From positions 1,727,001 through 1,791,000 of the forward strand of contig NZ_AP024907.1 of NCBI RefSeq assembly GCF_024347135.1: 64,000 nucleotides of DNA, given 5' to 3'. Shown here piece by piece: positions 9,634 to 20,321 of the stretch. The DNA comes from Vibrio spartinae (GTDB taxonomy: Bacteria; Pseudomonadota; Gammaproteobacteria; Enterobacterales; Vibrionaceae). The stretch's first letter is position 1. The number at the start of each line of letters is the position of its first letter. The translations under genes were made by a program, and so were the position numbers. Under the pieces are notes generated by a model that was not told the DNA's origin, ran no database searches, and saw nothing but the letters and a program-made list of their open reading frames with translations.

Positions 9634-10479
9634 ATGATGAAAATAGATTTACATAGTCACACCGTTGCTTCCGATGGAAAATTATCTCCGGAGGAACTGC
9701 TGCTTCGCGCTGTTTCGTTTGATATTGATGTACTGGCGATTACGGATCATGATTGTGTTGATGGTTTAGATGCAGCGCATCGATTTATTGAGGCACAACA
9801 ATTACCGATTCGTTTGGTTGATGGCATTGAGATATCGACGGTTTGGCAGAACAAAGATATCCATATCGTCGGGCTGAATGTTGATGTAACTTCTGCTGCA
9901 TTGAATGACCTGATTACCCAGCAAAAACAGCGTCGTGATGTGCGTGCGACGATGATCGCAACACGTTTGGAAAAAGTGACTCGGCCGGGCATTCTTGCTG
10001 AAGTCAAAGAGATTGCCGGTGATGCAGCAATTACCCGTGCTCATTTTGCACAATGGCTGGTTGCGCATGGCTACGCCAAGACGATGCAGCAGGTGTTTAA
10101 GAAATATTTAACCCGGAATCAGCCAGGTTATGTCCCGCCAGACTGGTGTTCTATGCAAGATGCCATCGAGGCGATTCATGCCGCAGGAGGACAAGCCGTA
10201 TTGGCGCATCCGGGACGATATGACCTGACAACAAAATGGTTGAAGCGTCTGATTGAAGCATTTGCCGGGGTTGGTGGTGATGCGATGGAAGTTGCTCAGC
10301 CACAACAAGCACCTCAGGAAAGGCGCAATCTGACGAATTATGCGTTACAATACAGACTGCTAGCCTCTCAAGGTAGTGATTTCCATTATCCTTCTCCGTG
10401 GATGGAGTTAGGCCGGAATCTTTGGTTGCCTTCTGATATTGAACCTGTGTGGAAAGATTGGGGCTTGTCCGTAGAGTAA
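9634..10479 (+). CDS. rnm: PHP-domain 5'-3' exoribonuclease Rnm (YciV/TrpH)
   Basis: 281 residues (280 if the second of two adjacent ATGs is used). PHP phosphoesterase fold with metal ligands in [21 protein letters not shown] and LAHPGRYD, and a closing [10 protein letters not shown]. The family is known as RNase AM, which trims RNA 5' ends and releases 3',5'-bisphosphate nucleotides. It is divergent from the trp operon, as in E. coli, and followed by yciO 31 nt later. No strong Shine-Dalgarno sequence is visible. Confidence 0.92.
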   Translation: MMKIDLHSHTVASDGKLSPEELLLRAVSFDIDVLAITDHDCVDGLDAAHRFIEAQQLPIRLVDGIEISTVWQNKDIHIVGLNVDVTSAALNDLITQQKQRRDVRATMIATRLEKVTRPGILAEVKEIAGDAAITRAHFAQWLVAHGYAKTMQQVFKKYLTRNQPGYVPPDWCSMQDAIEAIHAAGGQAVLAHPGRYDLTTKWLKRLIEAFAGVGGDAMEVAQPQQAPQERRNLTNYALQYRLLASQGSDFHYPSPWMELGRNLWLPSDIEPVWKDWGLSVE

Positions 10480-10510
10480 GCATCGAGTTGCTCGATGGTG
10501 AGGAGTAATA

Positions 10511-11131
10511 ATGAGTCAGTATTTTTATGTTCATCCAGAAAACCCACAAGCCCGATTGATCAATCAGGCTGTGGCGATTATTCGTAATGGCGGGGTTGTG
10601 GTTTATCCGACTGATTCTGGTTATGCATTGGGATGTCAGTTAGAGAATAAACGAGCACTGGAACGTATCTGTCAAATCCGTCGTCTGGATGACAAACACA
10701 ATTTTACGCTGTTGTGCCGGGATCTGTCTGAACTCTCGCTGTATGCCCGAGTTGATAATACCGCCTTTCGATTGTTGAGAAATAATACCCCGGGGCCTTA
10801 TACCTTTATCTTTAAAGGAACCAAGGAAGTACCGAGACGGTTAATGAATCCGCGGCGAAAAACCATTGGGATCCGTGTACCGGATAACCGCATTGCGCTG
10901 GATTTACTTGAAGCTCTTGGTGAACCACTCATGTCAACATCGTTGATCCTACCGGGGAAAGAAACCACTGAATCTGATCCGGATGAGATCCGTGATTCAC
11001 TGGAACATGCTGTGGATGTGATTTTAAATGGGGGATACCTCGGAGAGCAGCCAACAACCGTGATTGATTTCAGTGAAGATACCATGGTGGTGCAACGGCT
11101 GGGAGCAGGTGACCCGACCCCATTTGAATAG
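10511..11131 (+). CDS. yciO: YciO family (Sua5/YciO/YrdC) protein
   Basis: 206 residues. YrdC-like fold: the KxR-type nucleotide-binding segment is seen in VVVYPTDSGYALGCQLENKRALERICQIRRLDDKHNFTLLC (residues about 30-77), followed by PGPYTFIFKGTKEVPRR and IGIRVPDN. The family includes TsaC/Sua5, which make threonylcarbamoyl-AMP for tRNA t6A; YciO is a paralogue whose own role is less certain. It has a good ribosome site (GAGGAG) and lies in a row with rnm. Confidence 0.92.
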   Translation: MSQYFYVHPENPQARLINQAVAIIRNGGVVVYPTDSGYALGCQLENKRALERICQIRRLDDKHNFTLLCRDLSELSLYARVDNTAFRLLRNNTPGPYTFIFKGTKEVPRRLMNPRRKTIGIRVPDNRIALDLLEALGEPLMSTSLILPGKETTESDPDEIRDSLEHAVDVILNGGYLGEQPTTVIDFSEDTMVVQRLGAGDPTPFE

Positions 11132-11205
11132 TCATGTTGAAACGGTTGTTGCAGATAATCGTGTTATCAAAAGAGATGCTTTTTTCACTTTGATTTGAGA
11201 TAATG

Positions 11206-11234
11206 TGCGACCGCGATTCTGAGGTCGCATTTTT
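11206..11234 (+). terminator. Rho-independent terminator after yciO
   Basis: TGCGACC / GGTCGCA stem (11206-11212 and 11223-11229) followed by TTTTT. Confidence 0.8.
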
Positions 11235-11271
11235 ATTCGACGTCTGAGAAGACGACAAGCAAGGTAAGTTA

Positions 11272-12195
11272 ATGAGCGAAAAGTTACAAAAGGTTTTAGC
11301 ACGCGCAGGTCACGGCTCTCGCCGTGAGTTGGAAACGTTGATTCGGAGCGGGCGTGTCAGTGTTAATGGCAAGGTAGCTGTTTTGGGTGAGCGCTTAGAA
11401 GATGAAAGTGCCGTGATTCGGATTGACGGACATGTTGTCTCAATGAAAGCCGATGAAGAATTGGTTTGCCGGGTGCTCGTTTACTATAAACCTGAAGGGG
11501 AATTATGTACCCGACATGATCCCGAAGGGCGAAGAACTGTTTTTGATCGATTGCCAAAAATCCGGGGTTCACGCTGGATTTCCGTCGGTCGTCTGGATGC
11601 AAATACATCCGGGCTGTTATTGTTTACCACGGATGGCGAACTTGCCAATCGGTTGATGCACCCAAGCCGTCAGGTTGAACGTGAATACTTAGTTCGTGTG
11701 TTTGGTGAAATTAACGAACAAAAGATCAAAAATCTCGTCCGTGGTGTTGAGCTGGAAGATGGCGTTGCACGTTTCGAAGACGTTGTATACGCTGGTGGTG
11801 AAGGGATGAATCACACATTTTATGTGGTCATCAACGAAGGACGTAACCGCGAAGTCCGCCGTTTGTGGGAATCTCAGGACACCACCGTGAGCCGCCTCAA
11901 ACGAGTTCGTTACGGCGATATCTTTTTAGATAAAACGTTGCCTCGCGGTGGGTGGGTTGAACTCAATCTGTCTGATGTGAATTATCTGCGTAAACTGGTA
12001 GAGTTACGGCCGGAGCAACACACCATGATCGACGTTTCTAAAGACAACACGTCTCGTAAACGTGAAAGGGCAAAAAGCCAGAAAATTCGCCGGGCGGTCA
12101 AACGCCATGAAGAGCGGATCTCCGCCCCGAAAGGGAGAGGGCAGCGAAGTCAGAAAGCGACTCCTCAGGCGAAAGCCAAAAGGCGTCAGCGCTAG
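11272..12195 (+). CDS. rluB: 23S rRNA pseudouridine synthase RluB (position 2605)
   Basis: 307 residues. The N-terminal S4 RNA-binding domain ([31 protein letters not shown]) is followed by an RsuA-type catalytic domain with Asp109 in [17 protein letters not shown], and by [12 protein letters not shown]. The last 60 residues are a very basic tail ([17 protein letters not shown]) likely to bind rRNA. It acts on 50S precursors. The rnm-yciO-rluB order is shared with other gammaproteobacteria. Confidence 0.95.
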   Translation: MSEKLQKVLARAGHGSRRELETLIRSGRVSVNGKVAVLGERLEDESAVIRIDGHVVSMKADEELVCRVLVYYKPEGELCTRHDPEGRRTVFDRLPKIRGSRWISVGRLDANTSGLLLFTTDGELANRLMHPSRQVEREYLVRVFGEINEQKIKNLVRGVELEDGVARFEDVVYAGGEGMNHTFYVVINEGRNREVRRLWESQDTTVSRLKRVRYGDIFLDKTLPRGGWVELNLSDVNYLRKLVELRPEQHTMIDVSKDNTSRKRERAKSQKIRRAVKRHEERISAPKGRGQRSQKATPQAKAKRRQR

Positions 12196-12204
12196 AAACC
12201 CGAT

Positions 12205-12234
12205 ATAGAACACAAGAAAATAGAACACAAGAAA
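12205..12234. repeat. 15-bp tandem duplication just after rluB
   Basis: ATAGAACACAAGAAA occurs twice head to tail (12205-12219, 12220-12234), 9 nt after the rluB stop and running into the terminator stem. Confidence 0.85.
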
Positions 12235-12261
12235 AAGGTGCTTAAACAAGCACCTTTTTTT
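12232..12261. terminator. bidirectional terminator between rluB and cydC
   Basis: AAAAGGTGCTT / AAGCACCTTTT hairpin with a 4-nt AAAC loop and a 7-nt T-run on the plus strand. The minus strand also has a T-run, so it can end both converging transcripts. Confidence 0.9.
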
Positions 12262-12302
12262 ATTCCTATCATGTGTTACACAATCCTTTATGTATGACAC
12301 CA

Positions 12303-14027
12303 TTATAACGTTTGGTTCAGCGCATAATATCGGCCCTGCTGCGCAATGAGCGCTTCGTGGCTGCCATATTCGACGATCTGGCCCTGCTCAATCAGGCAAA
12401 TGGCATCCATTCGTTCCAGCTCGATTAAACGGTGCGTAATGAAAATCACGGTTTTGTGCGCATAATGTGTACGTAACAAATCCATAATTTGTCGCTCGGT
12501 CTGCTTATCGAGTCCTTCCGTGGGTTCGTCCAGTAATAGAATCTCTCCCTGATGGAGTAGTGCCCGGGCAATCCCCAAACGACGTTTTTCACCCCCGGAA
12601 AGATGACGACCGCCATCACCTAACCAAACATCCAATCCCGGCTCATCAAGGAGTTTATCCAATCCGACCTGACTGAGGACTTGTGTATACGTCATATCAT
12701 CAGCGTCTGGTGCCGCGATCTGTAAGTTTTCGCGTAATGTGCCGTTTAGAATATCAACCCGTTGGCTGACAATACTCATACAGGCGCGAAGATCGTGTTC
12801 GTTCCAGTGTTTCAGATTGGTTCCGGCAATCGATACTTGACCTTGACTCGGATCCCAGTAGCGGGAAATCAATTGAAGTAGTGTTGATTTGCCAGACCCA
12901 GTCTGACCGACAATCGCAACTTTGTGACCTGCCGGAATGTGGAGATCAATATCAGTCAGGACGCGTTGTTGCTGGTGGTCCGGATAATGAAAATGAATCT
13001 GTTCAAAACGGATGTCGAACTGACCATTGTGCTGTGTCGGCTCCGTTTGAAACGTCACTTCAGGCTCAGAAGATAAGACTTCATTCAGGCGTCGTGCCGA
13101 GGTGAGTGTCTGGCCTAAATGCTGAAATGCGCCAGCGATCGGCATTAACAGTTCAAAGCTGGCCATGGTGGCAAAGACAACCATTGCGATCATCGGGTCC
13201 GGTTGCGCTTGACCCACACCATTGCCGACAAACCATAGCATGAATACCAGTGTCCAGCCGCTGGCCAGCATGAGCAATGCCTGAGCAAAGCCACTATAAC
13301 GGGTGTTGATATACTGCCGCGAGATCAGGTCTTGCTGATCTTGCATAATTGCCTGACGGTAGGTCGGCTCGGCACCAAAAATCGTCAGTTCGCTATAGCC
13401 TTGAATCCAGTCGAGTAAGGTGACCCGGAGATTTGCTTTACTTTGGGTCAGCGCCGCACCATTTCGTTTGCCCAGTTTGTAAAATAACACCGGCCAAGAC
13501 AGTAATAACACCAGCAAAATTGCGCCAAGTGTCAGACCGACCATTGGGTCAAACCAGTACAGAAACGCCGAAAGAACCAATACGCCCAAGATACCAATTA
13601 CTACGGGGCTGATCAGTCGTAGATAAACGTGATCCATGGCATCGACATCAGCAACCAGTCGGTTGAGCAGATCGGCATCACGAAGGTTAGCAATCCGTCC
13701 CGGAATGAGTGGTGACAGTTTCTTGAAAAAGAAAATCCGCAGATCCGCCAACACCTTAAAGGTTGCATTGTGGCTGACGACTCGTTCTCCCCATCGTCCG
13801 GCGGTTCGTCCAATCGCAAAGCCGCGGACAAAGGCACTGGGTAACATATAGTTGAACGATTGCCGGGCTATCGTTAAACCGGCAACTGCGGCTGCGGAAA
13901 GAAACCAACCGGACAACGTCAGTAACCCAATCGAGGCACACAGGGTTAGGAAAGCCAATATGATTCCCAGCGTCAGACCAAACCAATGCTTTTTATAGAG
14001 TTTGAGAAATGGGAGCAAATCACGCAT
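12303..14027 (-). CDS. cydC: heterodimeric ABC exporter subunit CydC
   Basis: 574 residues. The N-terminal half carries six membrane segments; the C-terminal ATPase has Walker A GQTGSGKST, signature LSGGEKRRLG and Walker B EILLLDEPTEGLD. With CydD it exports glutathione/cysteine to the periplasm and is required to assemble cytochrome bd. Its start overlaps the end of cydD by 8 nt, so the two subunits are probably coupled. trxB lies upstream in the same direction, but behind a terminator. Confidence 0.96.
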   Translation of the reverse strand: MRDLLPFLKLYKKHWFGLTLGIILAFLTLCASIGLLTLSGWFLSAAAVAGLTIARQSFNYMLPSAFVRGFAIGRTAGRWGERVVSHNATFKVLADLRIFFFKKLSPLIPGRIANLRDADLLNRLVADVDAMDHVYLRLISPVVIGILGVLVLSAFLYWFDPMVGLTLGAILLVLLLSWPVLFYKLGKRNGAALTQSKANLRVTLLDWIQGYSELTIFGAEPTYRQAIMQDQQDLISRQYINTRYSGFAQALLMLASGWTLVFMLWFVGNGVGQAQPDPMIAMVVFATMASFELLMPIAGAFQHLGQTLTSARRLNEVLSSEPEVTFQTEPTQHNGQFDIRFEQIHFHYPDHQQQRVLTDIDLHIPAGHKVAIVGQTGSGKSTLLQLISRYWDPSQGQVSIAGTNLKHWNEHDLRACMSIVSQRVDILNGTLRENLQIAAPDADDMTYTQVLSQVGLDKLLDEPGLDVWLGDGGRHLSGGEKRRLGIARALLHQGEILLLDEPTEGLDKQTERQIMDLLRTHYAHKTVIFITHRLIELERMDAICLIEQGQIVEYGSHEALIAQQGRYYALNQTL

Positions 14028-15810
14028 CGAGATTCCCCTTCTGATGTTCAGGTTGCAGTGTATGGTTGTCTGTCAACATGGATTGAAACAAGCCGTCTTC
14101 ATGGCGGAGGGTCTGGTAATGACCTGACTGGACAATTTTTCCGTCTTGCATCACCAGAATGTTATCTACCGTCTGCAGTTGAGCAAGTTGATGCGTGACC
14201 AGTAACGTGGTGTGCTGATGGATCTGTTTTGCCAACCCTTGCATGACCAGCTGTTCACTTCGGGCATCAAGGCTGGCGGTCGGCTCGTCCAGTAGCCAGA
14301 ATGAACCGTTTTGCAGCATGGCGCGGGCGAGGGCAAGTCGCTGAGCCTGACCGACGGACAGCCCCCCGGAGCGGTCACTGATCAAATAGTCCAGCCCGTG
14401 GTTTTCGACAAAGTCAGCCGCAAAAGAATCTTTGAGGGCATTCTCGAGCTGCTCATCGGTAATTTGGCGTTTACTCAGAGTGACGTTGTCACGAATTGTG
14501 CCATGAACCAACAAAGGATTTTGACCGACCCAGCTAATCAGTTGTCGCCAGTCTGCATGAGAGAGTTCATGGAGATCGACACCATTGATCAGCAATTTTC
14601 CCCGATAAGGCATGAAGCCTAAAATCGCTTGTACCAGCGAGGTTTTCCCCGCCCCGCTCGGGCCGACTAAAGCCGTTGTTTCATGAGAGTTAAGGCGGAA
14701 TGACACCGGGCCAACCAGCCTTTTTCCTTCGGGGCTGATGACTTCCAGACTCTCGGCTTCGATGGTGATATGTTCAGGTGTCGGAACAGATAGTGTACCC
14801 GATTTTACCTCATTCACATCGATTTGGAGAAACTCAACAATACTTTCGGCAGCGCCAACGGCTTGCTGTTTGGCATGATAGAAGGTTCCCAAATCCCGCA
14901 ATGGCTGGTAAAACTCTGGCGCAAGAATCAGGACAAATAGTCCGGTGAACAGGGTAACTTCTGTTCCGTAATAACCGAAATCCATTTCCCCGATAAAACT
15001 GAAACCGAAATAAACCGCGGTGAGGGCAATAGAAATCGAAGTAAAAAATTCCAGAATTGCCGAGGAAAGAAAAGCGATTCTCAGCACGTCCATGGTTCGC
15101 ATCCGAAAAACTTCGGATGCCGCACGCAAATGTTCGGCTTCGGCTTGTGTCCGGTCGAACATCCGGATGGTGGTCATCGCTTGAAGGCGGTCATAAAAAT
15201 GCCCCGAAAGACGTTGTAGCGCTTTGAAGTTTTTCTGTGCAGCTTCCGCAGCTTTGATCCCGACCAGTGCCATAAAGAATGGCACCAAAGGGGCTGTCAG
15301 CAGAAAAATCAATCCAGCGGCCCAGTTAACAGGAAATACGACGATGAGGATGACAAACGGAATCAGAACGGACAGCGACATCTGAGGAAGGTATCGGGCA
15401 AAGAAGTCATGCATATTCTCAACTTGTTCGAGCACGAGTGTGGCCCAACTACCTGCCGGTTTTCCTTTGATGTAGGCGGGTCCCATTTCTCTGAGTTTAT
15501 CCAGAATCAGTTGCCTGATATAGATTCTGATCTGTTCTCCGCATTTGAATCCGGCAATTTCACGTCCCCAGCTCAGTCCTGCTCTCACGGCAATGATTGC
15601 TGCAAGTCCCAGAAAATAGGGGATTAAATCCGTTTTAGCGGTCTGTTCAATGATCAGCTGATGTAAAATCGAAGCCAGCAAAGCCGCTTGGAACAGTAAG
15701 AAAATACTGGAGAGGACACCGAGCCCGACAGCGAGCATCAGCCAGCGTTTTGCCAGCTTGCTTTGTTGGCGGAGCCAGTGATTTAAGCTACGTTGTTTAT
15801 TCTTATCCAT
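14020..15810 (-). CDS. cydD: heterodimeric ABC exporter subunit CydD
   Basis: 596 residues, partner of CydC. Membrane domain in the first 330 residues. The ATPase has Walker A GPSGAGKTS, signature LSVGQAQRLALARA and Walker B FWLLDEPTASLD. The CydD signature is LSVGQ rather than LSGGQ, which is common in this subunit. It exports thiols for cytochrome bd and periplasmic redox balance. Confidence 0.96.
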   Translation of the reverse strand: MDKNKQRSLNHWLRQQSKLAKRWLMLAVGLGVLSSIFLLFQAALLASILHQLIIEQTAKTDLIPYFLGLAAIIAVRAGLSWGREIAGFKCGEQIRIYIRQLILDKLREMGPAYIKGKPAGSWATLVLEQVENMHDFFARYLPQMSLSVLIPFVILIVVFPVNWAAGLIFLLTAPLVPFFMALVGIKAAEAAQKNFKALQRLSGHFYDRLQAMTTIRMFDRTQAEAEHLRAASEVFRMRTMDVLRIAFLSSAILEFFTSISIALTAVYFGFSFIGEMDFGYYGTEVTLFTGLFVLILAPEFYQPLRDLGTFYHAKQQAVGAAESIVEFLQIDVNEVKSGTLSVPTPEHITIEAESLEVISPEGKRLVGPVSFRLNSHETTALVGPSGAGKTSLVQAILGFMPYRGKLLINGVDLHELSHADWRQLISWVGQNPLLVHGTIRDNVTLSKRQITDEQLENALKDSFAADFVENHGLDYLISDRSGGLSVGQAQRLALARAMLQNGSFWLLDEPTASLDARSEQLVMQGLAKQIHQHTTLLVTHQLAQLQTVDNILVMQDGKIVQSGHYQTLRHEDGLFQSMLTDNHTLQPEHQKGNLDA

Positions 15811-15887
15811 TTTAAAGGCTTTTATAGGAATGAGTTGATAAGGTGCGTTTACCCAGAGGTATCACGGCACACCCGCAAGTCAGTAGT

Positions 15888-15922
15888 ATACAAAATAAAA
15901 CCCGGTGGGGACACCACCGGGT
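15888..15922 (-). terminator. terminator after trxB
   Basis: ACCCGGTGG / CCACCGGGT with a 5-nt loop (15900-15922). On the minus strand it is followed by TTTTATTTTG. Confidence 0.85.
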
Positions 15923-15962
15923 CGAGGGGATTTCACATCAAAAATGGTGAAAAATAATGTAC

Positions 15963-17319
<1,357 letters not shown>

Positions 17320-17976
17320 ATGATGCATGAACATGAGAATACACTGCATATTACCCAGCTGAGTGATACCGCTATCCATCAACTGGCTCCTTCATTTCAA
17401 CAACTCCCTCATACGGCTCATGCCGACGGACAATATCGACTGAGACGTTATTCGGTGATTCAGTTCATCAATGGGCAGGTCGTTGAAACCGATAAACATG
17501 ATTTCACCCAATCCGGTCACTATAACCCGTTTCAGGGGGATATTAAGCGCCAGTTTGAGCCGGTGTTGCAAGACACACTGATAAGTGAGGGATTGCATGA
17601 AATGTGTGAATTATTTGTCGAAACCAATGGATTACCCGACGGGCAAATTATCGATGTTCATCAGATGCGTATTGCATCGGTTTTTGATGAGACGATGGTG
17701 TCTCCGGAAGGGGTTCATCAGGATGGCTACGACTACATCGCGATGATCGGTATTGACCGTCATAATATTGTTGGTGGTGAACTGATGCTCTATCAGGATC
17801 ATCATGCGGCCCCGTTTTTTCGCAAAGTGTTGGAAGATGGTGAAATCGCAATGGTGGCGGATAGTGCCCTATGGCATAACGCAACACCGATTCGGGTGAT
17901 AGAGCATGGTGAAGAAGGGCATATGGATGTCTTTGTTCTCACTGCGAAGGATGGCAACCATGAATTTCACGCCTGA
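17320..17976 (+). CDS. 2-oxoglutarate/Fe(II) dioxygenase family protein
   Basis: 218 residues from the ATG at 17320, 7 nt after AGAGGA; a TTG six bases earlier is too close to that site. It resembles the 2OG-Fe dioxygenase family that includes bacterial free-amino-acid hydroxylases. The iron ligands fit His133-x-Asp135 (GVHQDGYDY) and His186 (SALWHNATPI), with Arg192 well placed to bind 2-oxoglutarate. It probably hydroxylates a small, perhaps amino-acid-like, substrate in the cytoplasm; the substrate is not known. It overlaps the next gene by 17 nt, so the two products very likely work together. Confidence 0.85.
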   Translation: MMHEHENTLHITQLSDTAIHQLAPSFQQLPHTAHADGQYRLRRYSVIQFINGQVVETDKHDFTQSGHYNPFQGDIKRQFEPVLQDTLISEGLHEMCELFVETNGLPDGQIIDVHQMRIASVFDETMVSPEGVHQDGYDYIAMIGIDRHNIVGGELMLYQDHHAAPFFRKVLEDGEIAMVADSALWHNATPIRVIEHGEEGHMDVFVLTAKDGNHEFHA

Positions 17977-19189
17977 GGCCGTTCGTCAGCAATTTCCGGT
18001 ATTTCGGCAAGATGAGCCACTGTTACCTTTGTGCTTCGACGGGCCGGGCGGAAGTCAAGTCCCGGCGGTTGTCGGGGAACAAATCGCTCAGTATCTGTCG
18101 GGAGGGACGGCGAATGTGGGGGGATATTACCCAACGAGTGTTCAGACCGGTCAACTGGTGGCTCAGGCAAGGGAAGTGGTTCAGGCATTTTTGCATGCAC
18201 CGGCGCCTGAGAATATTGTCTTCGGAGCCAATATGACCACGCTGACATTCCATATGAGTCGGATTTTAAGTCGTGAATGGCAACGTGGTGATGAAGTGAT
18301 TGTCACCGAGCTGGATCATTATGCCAATGTGTCGAGTTGGCAGCAGGCGGCAGCCGATCGGGGTGCGGTCATCCATCAGGCCCGGATTGATGAGCGCCAA
18401 TGCTCACTGGACGTTGATCACCTGATTGCTCTTATTGGTGAACGAACACGGCTAGTGGCGGTGACGTATGCATCCAATACCACCGGTTCTATTGTTGATG
18501 TTCAGCGGATTATCAAAGCCGCGCATCAGGTTGGCGCATTGGTTTATGTCGATGCGGTTCATTTTGCTCCGCATCAATTGATTGATGTTCAGGCGTTAGA
18601 TTGTGATTTTCTAGTCTGTTCAGCTTATAAATTTTATGGGCCACATGTCGGCATTCTGTATATTGCACCACGCTGGCTGACGCACTTTATGCCTTATAAA
18701 GTGGCACCGGCACCTAATGTCGGGCCGGGACGTTATGAAACGGGAACGCTGAACTTTGAAGGTCTGGCCGGGGTCATTGGCACGATCGAATATCTCGCAC
18801 AATGGGGAAAAGCCGAAGCACCGTTGAGAATGAGATTGGTCGAGAGCTTTGCCCAGTATCAACAACATGAACAGCGGTTAAGTGCCTTGTTTTTAGCGCT
18901 GATGGATACGTTATCTTCAGTACAGCTATACGGAGCCAGTGTGGCTGATAGCGTAGTGAGAACACCGACCTTTGCCCTGAATTTTACTCATCAGACGCCA
19001 GCGTTTGTTGCCAAAGCACTCGGTGAGCAGAACATTTGCGTATGGCATGGTCACTTTTATGCGCTGGGCGTGGTGAGGCGCTTAGGACTTGAAAATCACG
19101 GTGTTCTGCGTATTGGTCTGATGCACTACAATACCGAGGCGGAAATTCACCGTTTATTTGAACACCTGCAGCGTCTGGAGAAAAGTTAA
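17960..19189 (+). CDS. PLP-dependent enzyme, cysteine-desulfurase-like (VC1184 type)
   Basis: 409 residues from the ATG at 17960 (MNFTPEAVRQQFPVF), preceded by AAGG at a suitable distance. An upstream frame start at 17906 lies deep in the dioxygenase gene. Fold type I aminotransferase class V: PLP lysine Lys224 in SAYKFYGPH, Asp198 in VYVDAVHFAPH for the pyridine ring, and ELDHYANVSSW for the stacking region. The position where NifS/SufS enzymes have the catalytic cysteine (GxHCA) reads GHFYA here, so cysteine desulfuration by the usual mechanism is unlikely. It is probably an aminotransferase, lyase or epimerase acting with the overlapping dioxygenase. Confidence 0.85.
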   Translation: MNFTPEAVRQQFPVFRQDEPLLPLCFDGPGGSQVPAVVGEQIAQYLSGGTANVGGYYPTSVQTGQLVAQAREVVQAFLHAPAPENIVFGANMTTLTFHMSRILSREWQRGDEVIVTELDHYANVSSWQQAAADRGAVIHQARIDERQCSLDVDHLIALIGERTRLVAVTYASNTTGSIVDVQRIIKAAHQVGALVYVDAVHFAPHQLIDVQALDCDFLVCSAYKFYGPHVGILYIAPRWLTHFMPYKVAPAPNVGPGRYETGTLNFEGLAGVIGTIEYLAQWGKAEAPLRMRLVESFAQYQQHEQRLSALFLALMDTLSSVQLYGASVADSVVRTPTFALNFTHQTPAFVAKALGEQNICVWHGHFYALGVVRRLGLENHGVLRIGLMHYNTEAEIHRLFEHLQRLEKS

Positions 19190-19211
19190 CCGCAGCGTTG
19201 TTGAGGCTACC

Positions 19212-19259
19212 GCGGATAAGTTGAAGCACAGCGGATAAGTTGAAGCACCGCGGATAAGA
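19212..19259. repeat. 19-bp tandem repeat, 2.5 units
   Basis: GCGGATAAGTTGAAGCACA (19212-19230), the same with a final C (19231-19249), then a partial third copy GCGGATAAGA. It lies 22 nt after the PLP-enzyme stop. Confidence 0.85.
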
Positions 19260-19350
19260 TGTGTGGAACGTCACGGTTCTCACACATCATAACGACAATC
19301 AAGCAGTGGCTGCGTTTATCGCGCGGTTGCGCTCGCCAAAGCAAGACATT

Positions 19351-20184
19351 TCAGAATGAAAGCGGTTGAAATTCAATTTCATAAGACGTGAACTTACGAA
19401 TATTGATAACACCGGTATCGAGAATCAGATATTGCCCTTTGATTCCCTGTAAGAGCCCTGATACTTCAGGGTTTTTATCAAAATTGTGTGACACGATTTT
19501 GGTCGGGTGTTGTTGTACCGGGAACTGAATCTCGGTGATATCTGGATTGACTTCAGTGACCGCGTCCTGCCCGTATGTTTGGCGGATCTTTTCAATGGTA
19601 TCCGCAACCAATGGACGAAGTTTCTCTGCCTGTTGGTGAAGCGCGAGTGGATCTTGGTCTTCTTTCAATAACGTTCGCCAGTTGGTTTTGTCAGCAATAT
19701 GTTGCGCTAATTCAACTTCGATCAAGCCTGAAATATAACGACTCTTGACCTTAAAAATTGGTAACCCTTGTGTCGCGCCTTGATCGATCCAGCGGGTCGG
19801 AATCTGAGAATGACGGGTGATACCGACTTTGAGACCGGATGTGTTGGAGAGATAGACATAATGATCCGTCATGCAATGTGACAGTGCCCATTCCGGTTCC
19901 CGACAGGTTCCTTGCTCATAGTGGCAGGTTTCCGGCTTCATAATACACATATCACAACTCGCCAGTTTCTGCATACAGACATAGCAGTGGCCTTGCGCGT
20001 AACTTTTTTTGGTCCGTTTGCCGCAATGACAACAATAAATATTGCCGGTATAGGTGAGGGAGACCGGCTGGCCGATCAGCGAGTTTAAGGCGACTTCCGT
20101 TGCTCCGACAGGGAGATAATACTCGGTGTGTGGGCTGAGGGTCGCACGTAGTTTACTGAGGGTTCCCTTGATGACTGAAGACAT
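19351..20184 (-). CDS. DUF2797 domain protein, cysteine-rich
   Basis: 277 residues from the ATG at 20184 (MSSVIKGTLSKL); a longer frame to 20274 has no family support. A cysteine cluster at residues 51-94 (CCHCGKR, HCYVCMQKL, SCDMCIM, TCHYEQGTC) should bind zinc. It is followed by HYVYLSNTSGLKVGITRH and RWIDQGATQGLP, whose spacing resembles a GIY-YIG-type core. The C-terminus (LLQGIKGQYLILDTGVINIRKF) is a beta-rich element seen across this family. Function unknown; nucleic-acid binding or cutting is an inference. Confidence 0.8.
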   Translation of the reverse strand: MSSVIKGTLSKLRATLSPHTEYYLPVGATEVALNSLIGQPVSLTYTGNIYCCHCGKRTKKSYAQGHCYVCMQKLASCDMCIMKPETCHYEQGTCREPEWALSHCMTDHYVYLSNTSGLKVGITRHSQIPTRWIDQGATQGLPIFKVKSRYISGLIEVELAQHIADKTNWRTLLKEDQDPLALHQQAEKLRPLVADTIEKIRQTYGQDAVTEVNPDITEIQFPVQQHPTKIVSHNFDKNPEVSGLLQGIKGQYLILDTGVINIRKFTSYEIEFQPLSF

Positions 20185-20321
20185 GACATTGCTCTTTTTA
20201 TGGTTGAAATTGATATTAGGTATAAATGAAGCGGGTGATCGCAAAACGGGCTGAAGCTTGTTCAGACAGTGCATATTACCCGTTTGGTGATATTAACAGA
20301 ATTGAGTCGCTTCTAGCGAGT

